Source of the DNA: Viola odorata
Taxonomy: Eukaryota; Streptophyta; Magnoliopsida; Malpighiales; Violaceae
Assembly: GCA_963691705.1 (NCBI GenBank)
Contig: OY829545.1
Location: 27,081,475-27,145,474 of the forward strand
Direction: 5' to 3'
Length of the DNA: 64,000 bases
Shown: positions 44,223 to 55,959 of the stretch, in pieces
How the letters are laid out: each line of letters starts with the position of its first letter
Numbering within the stretch: position 1 is the stretch's first letter
Position numbers and translations under genes: made by a program
The notes under the pieces: generated by a model
Databases searched by the model: none
What the model saw: only the letters and a program-made list of their open reading frames with translations
Told to the model about the DNA's origin: nothing

Positions 44223-46181
44223 CGATGTTTAAAATTCCCACAATTTATGTTATTGCGAGAGTGTGTGCGTCGTTTTTGCTAAAATCCTTAGTTTTCGTAA
44301 AAAAAAATTATTTACATGTACTACTTGGGCTAAAAAGAGGGAAAACAAAAATCCCACATTTTTTTTTATCAAGCGTTCATCATTTTTAAACTTGTGCGTT
44401 CATTAGAAGTTGTATAAACATATGAGATTTTGTCTGTTAGCTCTTATATCCATGATATGTTTAGATGTAAGCAGTCACAAAATATATCCCTGTGAGCACT
44501 TTGGGCCTTCACGCCTTGTTTTCTTTCATGAGTGTAAATGCTAAACTAGGTGCTAGTTAGATTTGCATAATATCCAGGGTACATGAACAATCAGACATGG
44601 GATAGCGGTAAGATGACATTGGACTTTGCTTTTGCTCTTCTTCCACATTTTCATTTTTTCCTCAAAATACATATTTTGTACACCATGTACAACCCTACCA
44701 AACACCCAAAAGCCTTTTTTCGAGTGCTCGACTGGGATTGCTAAATTGGAGTTACATGGGAATGACAAGAGAGCCATCAGAGGATCGCTGACGAATCAAC
44801 ATCAGAAGAAGGCCAAATAAAACAAGACTTGGAGGCCTCTGCCAAAGACAGAGAGGATGACAGACCAAACAAAAAGTTATTCTTGAGGTGCCTATTAAAA
44901 AAAAAAAATTCAATCAAAAAATGTAAGAAAAAAAAATGATGAAAAATCAATCAACAAATCAATCAAAAACAAAAAAAAACGAAACAAAAAACGGACAAAA
45001 CACACAAACAAAACAAATCAAAAGGTGTTCAAAGAACACAATCAACAAAACAACGACAGAAGTAAACACAAAAGAGGAGGTCAAACATCAAATTGATCTC
45101 AAAAGGAAAAAATCATTTCCTGCGAATGTTGAAAAGCTTGGGCATGATGCCCTCAAAATAATTCAAAAGGAACATCTACAGTACAAGATTCAAGAATTTG
45201 AGCACTTTGCTTTCACCACGATCAAGTCGTCAAACATCGTTCGCCGCAACTTATCCTCATCGCAATCAGTCGTCGAGCACAAACTCGTTAAAACCTTTTC
45301 GCTAAAAAGCACAACACCTTTCTACAAATTCCTCTTTTTCCTCCCACGCAAAGTCCTTTCGATTATTAACGAACCGATGCATGTGCATCTTCATTAGAAG
45401 TTTATTCACTCGGATTGACATTGCAAATTTAATTTTTGTACTAGGTTTATTGCATTTTTAGGAGTGTAAACACATAACCTAGTTTTCTGAGCGTGAGGGC
45501 AAACACTAACATCCGGTGAGGATTGCTTACAGCTACATGCCATGGGAAAGTCTTGTTCTTGAGGTCGTTATTTCCTGAACAAGACGCAGACGCTATCTAA
45601 ACTGGGATCAATCATGTTTATATAATGAAAACTGAACGAACATTTTACAAAAAATACTTGAATTTATTTTCTTAAACAAAGAAATCATTTTCAAACAAAA
45701 ACTTGGGGGCAAGCCATGAGTTAAATGTAGGAATGTTTGATATTTCTCGCATTATCACTTGCTCTCTCTCTTTTTATCTGTTACTGCTGCGTGTTTGCTT
45801 CCTTCCCATTTACAGGATACAAATATGCTTTGGCGGAATCAACACAACCATGGGTCTTCGATGAAGTAATCGTTGTAAAGCCCTCGCCTTGGATTTTCAT
45901 TAAAAAACCAATCAACTTCAAATGGAGAGCGTTACCACTCCTCAACCATGGGTCTTCAATGAAGGAATCGTTGTAAAGCCCTCACCATCTTGGATTTTCA
46001 TCAAAAATCCAATCAACTTCGAATGGAGAACGTTACCTCCCCCAAGTCGAAATTCATATGGCGAATCACGCTCCCTCATGTTCAAATCAACTTCAGTTCG
46101 CACGGTAAGTTTGAGGTAAGACCTGCCTTCCCTTTACACCTATTTTCCAAAAAAAAAATACCATTCTGCACCCAATTTGTG
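44223..46181 (+). other. Ogre-like internal region, no gene seen
   Basis: AT-rich DNA. A 153-codon frame at 44936-45397 is Lys/Asn-rich, low complexity, and resembles nothing I know. A local duplication around 45850-46025 repeats ATCGTTGTAAAGCCCTC and CTTGGATTTTCAT. Confidence 0.55.
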
Positions 46182-46490
46182 TAAGCGGTTCGTCCCCACA
46201 CCTTGTCTTTAAAATTGTGTAAGCGGTTCGTCCCCACACCTTGTCTTTTAAATTTGTGTAAGCGGTTCGTCCCCACACTGTCTTTTAAATTTGTGTAAGC
46301 AGTTCGTCCCCACACTTTGTCCTTTAAATTTGTGTAAGCGGTTCGTCCCCACACCATGTCCTTTAAATTTGTGTAAGCGGTTCGTCCCCACACTTTGTCC
46401 TTTAAATTTTTGTAAGTGGTTCGTCCCCACACCATGTCTTTTAAATTTGCGTAAGCGGTTCGCCCCCACGCCATGTCTTTTAAATTAGCC
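46182..46490 (+). repeat. 38-40 bp tandem repeat, eight copies
   Basis: Core TAAGCGGTTCGTCCCCACAC, then TGTCTTTTAAATTTG. Repeated-peptide frames on both strands come from the repeat, not from a gene. Confidence 0.9.
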
Positions 46491-46614
46491 TAAGAGGTTC
46501 ATACCACCCCCTCGATCAAATCTACATCAAAACGAAGGTACGTTATCGTCAATCAATATCCGAGCAAAGGTACGTTACAACTCTCATTTACGTAATTCTA
46601 CATTTCTGCATAAT

Positions 46615-46905
46615 TATTATCTCCTCCTTGAGAGACTACTTTTCCGCATACTATATCTAAATACTCCTCCTTGAGTGACTACTTTCATGTCTTACTTTCC
46701 TGTCTATCTAAATACTCCTCCTTGAGCGACTACCTTTCCCAAAATCAAGTCATAACTAAGTACTCCTCCTTGAGCGACTACTTTTCCGCATAATTGAAAC
46801 ATTCCTCCTTGAGCGACTACATTTCTGCAAAAACCTCCTCCTTGAGCGACTATATCTTTCAATTCATGTCTATCTAAATACTCCTCCTTGAGCGACTATA
46901 CTTTC
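46615..46905 (+). repeat. CTCCTTGAGCGACTAC repeat, about seven copies
   Basis: The core CTCCTCCTTGAGCGACTAC recurs at uneven spacing of about 35-50 bp with variable linkers. Confidence 0.85.
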
Positions 46906-46908
46906 AGC

Positions 46909-48310
46909 ACCAACGTCCGGAGAGCGATAGCCTCGCCCGGTCGTGTAGTTACCTTTTCCACAACAACGTTCGGAGAGCGATAGCCTCGCACGAACCTACA
47001 TTCACATTTTCCACGTCAACGTTCGGAGAGTGATAGCCTCGCACGAACATGCCTTCCACATTTCCACAACAACGTTCGGAGAGCGATAGCCTCGCACGAA
47101 CCTACATTAACATTTTCCACGTCAACGTTTGAAGAGCGATAGCCTCGCACGAACATACCTTCCACATTTCCACAACAACGTTCGGAGAGCGATAGCCTCG
47201 CACGAACCTACATTCATATTTTCCACGTCAACGTTCGGAGAGCGATAGCCTCGCACGAACATGCCTTCCACATTTCCACAACAACGTTCGGAGAGCGATA
47301 GCCTCGCACGAACCTACATTCACATTTTTCACGTCAACGTTCGAAGAGCGATAGCCTCGCACGAACATGACTTCCACATTTCCACAACAACGTTCGGAGA
47401 GCGATAGCCTCGCACGAACCTACATTCACATTTTCCACGTCAACGTTCGGAGAGCGATAGCCTCGCACGAACATGACTTCCACATTTCCACAACAACGTT
47501 CGGAGAGCGATAGCCTCGCACGAACCTACATTCACATTTTCCACGTCAACGTTCGGAGAGCGATAGCCTCGCACGAACATGACTTCCACATTTCCACAAC
47601 AACGTTCGGAGAGCGATAGCCTCGCACGAACCTACATTCACATTTTCCACGTCAACATTCGGAGAGCGATAGCCTCGCACGAACATGCCTTCCACATTTC
47701 CACAACAACGTTCGGAGAGCGATAGCCTCGCACGAACCTACATTCACATTTTCCACGTCAACGTTCGGAGAGCGATAGCCTCGCACGAACATGACTTCCA
47801 CATTTCCACAACAACGTTCGGAGAGCGTTAGCCTCGCACGAACCTACATTCACATTTTCCACGTCAACGTTCGGAGAGCGATAGCCTCGCACGAACATGA
47901 CTTCCACATTTCCACAACAACGTTCGGAGAGCGATAGCCTCGCACGAACCTACATTCACATTTTCCACGTCAACATTCGGAGAGCGATAGCCTCGCACGA
48001 ACATGCCTTCCATATTTCTACGTCAACATCCGGAGAGCGATAGCCTCGCACGGACATGCTTCCACATTTCCACGTCAACATCCCGAGAGCGATAGCCTCG
48101 CACGGACCTACATTCACATTTTCCACATCAACGTTCGGAGAGCGATAGCCTCGCACGAACATGCCTTCCACATTTCCATGTCAACATCCGAAGAGCGATA
48201 GCCTCGCACGGACCCTCATTCACATTTCCACAGCACACGTCCGAAGAGAGAAAGCCTCGCACGGACCTGCAATCTCACTTACCAGCATCTAGCAATGCGA
48301 TAGCCTCGCC
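46909..48310 (+). repeat. 53-bp tandem array with 107-bp dimer order, ~27 copies
   Basis: The monomer core is CGTTCGGAGAGCGATAGCCT. Two linker types alternate: one with CCTACATTCACATTTTCCAC, one with CATGACTTCCACATTTCC. The alternation gives a 107-bp higher-order unit over most of the array. Edge monomers are more diverged. Arrays of this kind just before the 3' LTR are known in Ogre-type elements. Confidence 0.9.
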
Positions 48311-48456
48311 CAAACCAAAATTTGCAGCTCACCCCACTCCTAGGTAAGTCTCCATCACTTTCAAAGTTGTGGTAGTACTTGGGGCAACCGTCTTTACTGC
48401 TAATCAAAAATTTCAGTTACACTGTATTTTTGATCAGACAGTAAAGAGGGGGCAAC
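48311..48456 (+). other. pre-LTR segment with polypurine tract
   Basis: It ends GTAAAGAGGGGGCAAC directly before the right LTR (TGTTGCTACCC at 48457). The purine run at 48443-48452 is the likely plus-strand primer. Confidence 0.75.
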
Positions 48457-50694
48457 TGTTGCTACCCGATTTTTGACCACTCTTTTTGTCACATTTACAT
48501 AATTTTACGCTTATCACGTCTAGATCAAATTTCTGTCGATTCTTGGTCCTAGGCTAGTTTGTTTAATATTTCGTGTCATTTCGTGCCTTTTTATCTTTTT
48601 CGTACTTTTAACTGTCTTTTTGCGAACTTCTTTCGATCCCGAGTAAGTTTCCCGGGACCAAGGGTCGAACGCGTTATTTCTTTATTTGATAATTACGTGC
48701 TAATTTTCTCTTTCACACCACCGCGTTCAGTTTCGTTCAATTTTTGTCGTAAGGACATTTATTTTGCACGCGAACGTTTTGACACTTCCGAAAGAGAAAA
48801 TAAATACGTTAGATCAACTTTTGCATTTCTTCACTGTATATAAGTTTTCTTGCCTTATTTTTCTACACATAGTTGTACCCTCGGCTCGGATTTATTTTCG
48901 TTTTCGAGCGATTTCGCTCGTACAAAAAAATATCTCATTCGTACCCGAAAATAGGATAAATGTTACATAAATGCCATTTAATTCCTTCTCATCCTCCAGC
49001 TCACTGCCGACTCCTCTTTGATCATCACCAAGCCTCCTATAATCACTCTTGGCCACAAGAAACCCTAGCCTACTCATAGATTCTAGCCTAGAAGCTCATC
49101 ATCACTCTTGATATTTATGGATATTTCATCCCGATGGTTTGCAACCACAAGTTGCAAACCGACTCCAACTCTCCCTTTTCCCTATAAATAGCTTGCTTTT
49201 ATCAACAAGAAAAGGGCACCAAAATCTCCTCTTAACCTCTACTTCTTGCACTACCTTCTTGGCCATAAGCTCTCCTGGAAACAAGTAAGCTCTCTCTCTC
49301 TAAAACTCTCTTCAATTTTCGTTTTTGCATGTAGTGTGGAAATAAACTGCTAAAACTTGTCTAATATACTTAGTTTTCATGATATGTATGCTTCCCATAC
49401 CTCAATTTGATTAAATGATGCACTAGCTAATGAATAGCCACTTATGCATATTAATTAGCATATTTTTCCATGCAAAATTGCTACTGTTGTGGTCTTGATT
49501 TCTTGGCTGTTTTTGTCGCCATGATTTAATGCTTTAGTAATGTAGTTAGTAAGGCCATTTTGGGTAAGAATGGTGGAGGATTGAAAATTGAGTAAATGGC
49601 CATGGTAGTTGGCGGGTTGAAGAAGAAGAAGAAGAAGAAGAAGAAGAAGAAGAAGAGGTGAGCGGGAAAGAAAAATGAGTAAGGCAAAGGCGATGGGCTT
49701 TAGCCCATCTTATGTGTTAAAATTAAAATTTGGGCTTGGCTTTGGCCAAGCCCATTTTTTAATGCCCAATTTCCGAAGTGGGGCCCACTTATTTTTCGTT
49801 AAATTACGTAGAACGTTCGTATACTGGTATAACACGTTAAATTGCATGAAATATTCGTATGCTTTTATTTTTGTGTGTAAAGGATATTAAAATGCTCGTA
49901 TGCTATTGTCATGTTTTAAATATCGTATGAATTGTTTATATGTTCGTGTACCATTTTCGTATTTTAATTATCATTAAAAAAAAACTATTCGTATGCTTGT
50001 ATGTTATAAATATTTTGTTTATTTGTTTATGCCATGTTGTATTTAATTAAATGTTTACATGATTTAAATATTTTATTTATGCCATATTTTATTTAATCAA
50101 ATGCTTGTATGATTAAATAATTTATTTATGCCATGTTGTATTTAATTAAATGTTTACATGATTTAAATATTTTATTTATGCCATGTTTTATTTAATCAAA
50201 TGCTTACATGATTTAAATAATTTATTTATGCCATGTTTTATTTAATTAGATGTTTACACGATTTAAATAATTTATTTATGTCATGTTGCATTTAATTAAA
50301 TATTTACATGATTTAAATATTTTATTTATGCCATGCTTTATTTAATTAAATGCTTACATGATTTAAATAATTTGTTTATGTCATGTTTTATTTAATTAAA
50401 TGCTTGCATGATTTAAATAATTTGTTTATAACATGTTTTATTTAATTAAATGTTTGCATGTTTTAAATGATTTGTTTATTTGCTATGCCATGTTTTATTT
50501 AATTAATTACTTACTTTTTCGTAAATTAATTAAATGTTTGCATGCGCTCTTTATTATTTATTATTTTCAAAAGCGTTGCTAACATTCTCACTTTGCAAGG
50601 AAGATCAAGAGCACGCAACGCAAGTAAGCTCTCTAAGCCTCTTTTTATTTATTCGATGTCTTTTCGTAAATATTATTCGCATAAATGCTGTTTA
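48457..50694 (+). repeat. right LTR of Ogre-like element, 3'-truncated
   Basis: It matches 37724-39998 with few single-base changes. It lacks a 12-bp piece near 48521 (TTAATGCCTCGT in the left copy), has one copy of the 39-bp unit instead of two, and a longer (GAA)n. It stops matching after GCTGTTTA at 50694. The last 795 bp of the LTR are absent from the window. Confidence 0.9.
49990..50525 (+). repeat. 56-58 bp AT-rich minisatellite in right LTR
   Basis: Same array as 39300-39830, about nine copies. Confidence 0.85.
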
Positions 50695-50817
50695 TTACCT
50701 GGTTTACGAAGACACAGGTACTTCTATCTGGTTTACTAAGACACAGATAGGTTTGAGTCTTTCTTCATTTTGTCACCGTCTGATCAGCAGGACCGAAATG
50801 GTCTTATGACGATGTGA

Positions 50818-50960
50818 TGACGATATGCGTCTCCATAGCGATATATGCCTCAATAACGATATACGCCTCAATAACGATATATGCCTCAATAGCGATATAT
50901 GTCTTGGCGACAATATATGTATCGTTGGCGATATATGTATCGTTGGCGATATATGCCCTG
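50818..50960 (-). repeat. ~20-bp CGATATATG repeat in C 3' region
   Basis: About seven units of GCGATATATGCCTCAATAAC or GCGATATATGTATCGTTG (plus-strand reading). No coding role; it lies downstream of pol. Confidence 0.8.
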
Positions 50961-51204
50961 GTAGTGTTTTGAATTACTCGAGCTGCTGCCGATTTGGTTG
51001 TCGGCATCCCCAGGCAGTGCCTTAGGTAGCCTTGGTAGAGATAACATCGCCATTTTTTGGGTTTTGGTAACGTGGTTCGATTTAAAATAACCTACATCCA
51101 CGATTCTTTTACATCTGCAACCATATGATAAGCACAATACGGGCAAATATATACTTTAAACATTATTAGTTGCAAATGATTTGCCCTCACAATATTTTTA
51201 TCAT

Positions 51205-54200
51205 TTATTCGGCCAGTGAAAACAACATATTCACTCTGGAGTGATATAGCTTTAAATTGCAAATATTCCAAGAGTTGGATATCGGAGTACCGTTCATTGT
51301 TTCCAGGTGATATGCACCTTTGCCGATGACTCTGGTAACGCGATATGGTCCTTCCCAATTCGGCGTGAGCTTTTTCTTCTCTTGGCCCGTTGCTGTTACC
51401 TTGCGCAGGACTAAATCTCCTGCCTTGAGTAGCCGTTCTTTGACACGCCGATTATGGTATTTCGCCATTTTGCGCTTGTAGTGCAATGTTTTGAGAATGG
51501 CTTCTTCTCTCATCTCTGGCAAAAGATCCAGCTGCTCCCTTAATCTTTCTTCATTTTGCTCTTCGTTGAAGTACTCAGCTCGAAGGCTGACTGCGCCGAT
51601 CTCTACTGGAGAAACAGCTTCGACCCCATACGCCATGGCAAACGGTGTCATGCCAGTGCTGGTTTTAGTGGTCATTCGATAGGCCCACATGACAAACGGA
51701 AACTCCTCTGGCCATTTTGCCGGCTTGCCCTCAAGGTTTTTCTTAATCCCGTTCAGGATTGCTCTGTTGGTGACTTCGGTTTGCCCGTTTGTTTGTGGAT
51801 GCGCAACGGAAGAGAACCGTTGTTCAATTGAGTATTCTGAGCATTTCTTTTTGAAGTAAGCACTGGTGAATTGGGTGCTGTTGTCGCTCACGAGAATTCT
51901 TGGGAACCCGAATCTCATGATGACGTTGTTCATGAAAAACCTCCAAGTGTTGTCTGCCGTTATCTTTGCCACAGCTTCTGCCTCGGCCCACTTTGTGAAA
52001 TAATCGACAACAACAATAACATACTGAAGTTGACTTTTGGCAATTGGAAAGGGTCCCAAGATGTCAATTCCCCACTTTGCAAATGGGCATGGACTCACCA
52101 TACTTGACAATTCGGCTGCCGGCCGTTGTGGTTCCTTTGCAAATTCCTGGCATTTATGACAAGATTTCACAAAGTTATCCGAATCTCTTCTAATTGTCGG
52201 CCAATAAAACCCTGTTCGGAGAACTTGGGCAGCCATGGTGTTTCCTGAGGCGTGCATTCCGCATATTCCCTCGTGGATCTCCCTGAGCGTATACAGGCCT
52301 TCTTCTTCCGTTATACATTTTGCCGCCGGGTAAGTAAGACAACGGCGAAGAAGTACCCCGTCGTGGTAAGTGCATCTAGCCGCTCTCTTGAGGATCTTCA
52401 GCTTCTCACTCGCATTATCTGGCAGCTTGCCATGCTTGAGATAGTCAATCACTGGAATGCGCCAGTCGTTGGCTGCCTCTAACACACATAGCACTTGCTG
52501 CTCTTCCATAAAAGAAGGAATGGAAATTTCCTCTACAGTCACATCGGGTGGCATCATTGCCTCGGAGTTTGCTGCCAGCTTGGCAATCTCATCGGCCTCT
52601 GCATTTTTCTCTCTTGGGATACGGCTGATTTCAGCATGAATTCCCCTATTTTTAATTTCGGCTAGCTCCTTCTGTACTTTCTTCAAGTACTGAATCATAA
52701 TCGGCTCTCTTGCCTGAGAATCACCGTTGGCTTGATCAATAATCAATTTTGAATCTCCGTAGATGACCAAACGGACGTTGGCCGATTGTGCATTACCGAT
52801 CAGGTTCCCTTCGATGCGCAATCCTGCCAATAGAGCTTCATATTCGGCCGCATTATTTGATAACGGCCTTGAGATTTTTAAGGCGTACCTCATTTTAATC
52901 CCTTCTAGACCTAAAATGATGACGCCGGCTCCTGCTTCGGTTTGATTCTTGGCGCCATCCACGAAGATTGTCCGCCGATCTCCGTTCACATCGGGAAGCG
53001 GTAAGCAGGCTTCTTTTTTGCTTTCTGGCGAAGGAATTTGCTTCTGGACAAACGTGCATTCTGCAATAAAATCGGCCAGCGCCTGGCCTTTGATGGCGGG
53101 TCTGGGCTGATATTGCAATCCATATTGCTCCAATTCGATGGCCCAAATGACCATTCGGCCAGACGACTCAGGTCTTTTGAAAACCCTTCTTAGAGGCTGG
53201 TCTGTCAGCACGACCACCGGATGAGCTTGGAAATACCGGGCCATCTTTCTGCCAGCTTGCAACAGGGCAAAAGCGATTTTTTCGATTTGAGAATACCTCA
53301 GCTCAGCATCCTTCAAGATTCGGCTGATAAAATGAATCGGTCGATGTATGCCATTTTCATCCCGAACCAAGACGGCACTAACCACCTCATCGGCCGCCCC
53401 CAGATAGAGAAAAAGGGTGTCCCCTTCTTCGGGTCGAGTTAGCAATAATTCGGATGACAGATACTGCTTCAAGTCATGAAAAGCCTTTTCACAATCGTCA
53501 TCCCATCCGAATTGTGCCTTCTTCCGAATGACTTTGAAAAACGGGAGGCATTTCTCGCCCTGCTTGGAGATGAATCGGCTCAAAGCAATTACTCTTCCTG
53601 TGAGTCGCTGCACTTCCTTCACACTCTTTGGCGAAACCATGTCCTTGATTGCCTTCAGCTTGGCGGGATTGGGCTGAATTCCTTTTCTGCTGACCACATA
53701 ACCAAGGAATTTCCCCGTTTGGAATGCAAACATGCATTTTTTTGGATTTAATTTCATTCCAAATTTTCGCATTATCCCAAGTACCTCCTCAAGGTCTCGC
53801 AGATGCGTCTCAAAATTTCTGCTTTTCACCAGCATATCATCAACGTACACCTCCAGATTTTTCCCGATTAACGGCTCGAAAATCTTATTGGCCGTTCTCT
53901 GAAATGTTGCTCCAGCATTCTTCAGACCAAACGGCATAGCCCGATAGCAGTAGGTGGCCCTCGGCGTGATGAAAGCCGTTTTCTCCTCGTCTTCGATCGC
54001 CATCGGTATCTGATGATACCCCGAATTGGCATCAAGCGAACTTAGATACTCATACCCAGCCGTTTGATCCACCAATTGCTCTATCCGTGGCAACGGATAA
54101 CAGTCCTTGGGGCATGCCTCGTTCAGGTCGGTGAAATCAATGCACATCCTCCACTCCCCGTTTGGCTTTCTTACTACCACTGGATTAGCTAACCATGGCG

Positions 54201-55959
54201 GATACTGAACCTCTCGGATGAAGTTGGCCTTTAAGAGCTTGTCCACTTCTTTCTCAATTGCATCTGCTTTTTCTTTGGAGAAAGCTCGCCGTTTCTGTTG
54301 CACTGGCCTGGCATTCGGGTACACGTTCAGTCGGTGCTCTGCCGTTTCCCTCGAAAGGCCCGGTATGTCCGTCGGGACCCAGGCGAATTCTCCTCTGCAC
54401 TTGTTTAACAGAAACGCAAGCTGGTCACAATCTCCCTTGCTCAGCTTCTCGCTTATTAAAAAATGCTCAGCGGGTAGATCAGCCACCGACACTTGGACCA
54501 TTCTCTCCAATGGCTGGGTACGCTGCTCCTCATCATCTTCTAGTGAATCGTCCGCTACGCAAACATAGCGATCACAGCAACCATCAACCATTGTGATGTA
54601 GCATTCAGCAGCTACCTTCTGATCTCCTCGGATTGTAACCACGCCATCCCAGGAAGGGTATTTCATCTTCAAATGCCTTTGCGATATTACCACACCGAAA
54701 GCATTTAAAAACGGACGCCCCAAGATCACATTGTATGGCAGGTTTAAGTCCACCACCAGAAATAGCTGCTGCTCCTTTCTGCGGGAGCTGTCTTCCATAA
54801 AAAAGATTGACAGAAAAGTTAAGCCTACAACAGGAATGGGAATGCCGTTTACCCCAATGATCGGCCATCGGCAAGGCTTCAGGTCCAGCCTAGGTCCTTG
54901 CAAACGGTTAAAGGCGTTGGCAGAAATGAGGTTCACAGCACTTCCGTTGTCCACTAGTGTCCGCCTGACCCCGCAATCGGCAATGATGGCTGTCACCACT
55001 AATGCTTCATTCTGAGGATATGTCACTCCGATCTCGTCCTCCTCTGAAAATGTTATGGTCATTCGGTCTAGCTCCGATAGACCTGTTTTTTCCCCAACGG
55101 GATCATTCCGCTTTCTCTTTTCCCCAATCGGTACATCCTCCGATTCCTCATGCTGGGCTCCCCCCGCTATCAAATTGATCATGGGGAACTCATCGAGAGA
55201 GGTTGTCAACACCTGCTGCTTTCCTTTGTCTCTCTGGCCACTGGTTCCGGCTGCATTGGGATCGGCTTCCGCTTCTCTCCTGTTGCCGTCAGTTCGATCC
55301 TCCCTGGCCCTATTTCGAGCCTTGGCCGCAAATTCACCCAAATAGCCCTCTTCAATCAACTTTTCAATAGCCTTTTTCAGAGAGAAACAATCCTCAGTGT
55401 CATGCCCTTTTGCCTTATGGAAACGGCAGTAAGAATCCTTATGCGGTGCCATAACGGCGCCAGGTTTGCGCTTTGGATACTGAATCGGCAATCTCCGTTC
55501 TTCTATGATGGTGAAGATCTCCGCCACCGGCTTAGTTAGCTGCAACGTGGAGAAATCCGCGAGGCAATCCGTCTGCCGGCCTCCAGCCGCTTGCTTCTTT
55601 TCTCCCTGCTTGCGGACGGCCGTTTCTTTCTTGGGGAGATCGGGCTCCTCCTGTTTCTTCCGCTGGAAGTCTGCTTCTTCCATCCTCGCATATTTGTCCA
55701 CCTCGATCCGCAAGAGGTCCAGGGTCTTCGGCGTGCTCGCAATCAGAGCATTCTCCAACTCCCGATACCTGCAGTTCCTCCTCAAAGCCTCAGCGGCAAA
55801 GTTTGGCGCAACGTCGGGCAGAGTCGCCAACTCAGCATTGAATCTGGCAACATACACCGTTAAGGATTCCCCCGACTTTCGTACCATATCGAATAGAATC
55901 GCCGGAGACTTTTCCACAGGAATACAAGAGCTAAATCGGCTTGTGAAAACTTTCGCCAA
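51205..55959 (-). CDS. element C gag end and pol (open 1584 codons)
   Basis: Directly after the TAG at 55960-55962 the same frame stays open to 51205. Order: rest of the Gag capsid region, zinc knuckle (CRFHKAKGHDTEDC), protease LVDNGSAVNL (D at 54949-54951), RT with YVDD at 53836-53847, degenerate gypsy RNase H, second RNase H (FVDGAKNQ, NNAAEYEALLAGL, YGDSKLIIDQ), and integrase with HHCC finger and a D-D-E set at 52063-52065, 51883-51885 and 51775-51777, whose D-D and D-E steps of 60 and 36 codons fit the family. The C-terminus reads NICNLKLYHSRV. All key residues I checked are present. There is no ATG at the start, so it depends on the upstream gag frame. Confidence 0.9.
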   Translation of the reverse strand: MAKVFTSRFSSCIPVEKSPAILFDMVRKSGESLTVYVARFNAELATLPDVAPNFAAEALRRNCRYRELENALIASTPKTLDLLRIEVDKYARMEEADFQRKKQEEPDLPKKETAVRKQGEKKQAAGGRQTDCLADFSTLQLTKPVAEIFTIIEERRLPIQYPKRKPGAVMAPHKDSYCRFHKAKGHDTEDCFSLKKAIEKLIEEGYLGEFAAKARNRAREDRTDGNRREAEADPNAAGTSGQRDKGKQQVLTTSLDEFPMINLIAGGAQHEESEDVPIGEKRKRNDPVGEKTGLSELDRMTITFSEEDEIGVTYPQNEALVVTAIIADCGVRRTLVDNGSAVNLISANAFNRLQGPRLDLKPCRWPIIGVNGIPIPVVGLTFLSIFFMEDSSRRKEQQLFLVVDLNLPYNVILGRPFLNAFGVVISQRHLKMKYPSWDGVVTIRGDQKVAAECYITMVDGCCDRYVCVADDSLEDDEEQRTQPLERMVQVSVADLPAEHFLISEKLSKGDCDQLAFLLNKCRGEFAWVPTDIPGLSRETAEHRLNVYPNARPVQQKRRAFSKEKADAIEKEVDKLLKANFIREVQYPPWLANPVVVRKPNGEWRMCIDFTDLNEACPKDCYPLPRIEQLVDQTAGYEYLSSLDANSGYHQIPMAIEDEEKTAFITPRATYCYRAMPFGLKNAGATFQRTANKIFEPLIGKNLEVYVDDMLVKSRNFETHLRDLEEVLGIMRKFGMKLNPKKCMFAFQTGKFLGYVVSRKGIQPNPAKLKAIKDMVSPKSVKEVQRLTGRVIALSRFISKQGEKCLPFFKVIRKKAQFGWDDDCEKAFHDLKQYLSSELLLTRPEEGDTLFLYLGAADEVVSAVLVRDENGIHRPIHFISRILKDAELRYSQIEKIAFALLQAGRKMARYFQAHPVVVLTDQPLRRVFKRPESSGRMVIWAIELEQYGLQYQPRPAIKGQALADFIAECTFVQKQIPSPESKKEACLPLPDVNGDRRTIFVDGAKNQTEAGAGVIILGLEGIKMRYALKISRPLSNNAAEYEALLAGLRIEGNLIGNAQSANVRLVIYGDSKLIIDQANGDSQAREPIMIQYLKKVQKELAEIKNRGIHAEISRIPREKNAEADEIAKLAANSEAMMPPDVTVEEISIPSFMEEQQVLCVLEAANDWRIPVIDYLKHGKLPDNASEKLKILKRAARCTYHDGVLLRRCLTYPAAKCITEEEGLYTLREIHEGICGMHASGNTMAAQVLRTGFYWPTIRRDSDNFVKSCHKCQEFAKEPQRPAAELSSMVSPCPFAKWGIDILGPFPIAKSQLQYVIVVVDYFTKWAEAEAVAKITADNTWRFFMNNVIMRFGFPRILVSDNSTQFTSAYFKKKCSEYSIEQRFSSVAHPQTNGQTEVTNRAILNGIKKNLEGKPAKWPEEFPFVMWAYRMTTKTSTGMTPFAMAYGVEAVSPVEIGAVSLRAEYFNEEQNEERLREQLDLLPEMREEAILKTLHYKRKMAKYHNRRVKERLLKAGDLVLRKVTATGQEKKKLTPNWEGPYRVTRVIGKGAYHLETMNGTPISNSWNICNLKLYHSRVNMLFSLAE

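Larger units (their letters stand above)
37724..50694 (+). mobile_element. Ogre-like LTR element without visible gag-pol
   Basis: The left LTR is 37724-40793; the right LTR starts at 48457 and is cut at 50694. The primer site TGGCGACTTCTCTGGGGA at 40797-40814 closely resembles that of Ogre elements, and a polypurine tract AAAGAGGGGG (48443-48452) precedes the right LTR. Internal sequence (40794-48456) has no recognisable gag, RT or integrase in any frame, only tandem arrays and AT-rich DNA, so it is a non-autonomous derivative. It inserted into RLK1. LTR differences number about 20 single bases plus a few repeat-length changes, so it is young. Confidence 0.85.

Noticed and set aside
44936..45397. 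153-codon Lys/Asn-rich frame
   Set aside because: Low-complexity AT-rich DNA inside a non-coding part of the Ogre-like element; no motif.
46082..46488. Frames with a repeated peptide (WGRTAYTNLKD)
   Set aside because: They arise from the 38-40 bp tandem repeat and occur on both strands; there is no start context or domain.
46909..48310. Regular repeat array like a CRISPR
   Set aside because: The linkers are themselves repeated (two types), not unique spacers, and the DNA is from a plant.
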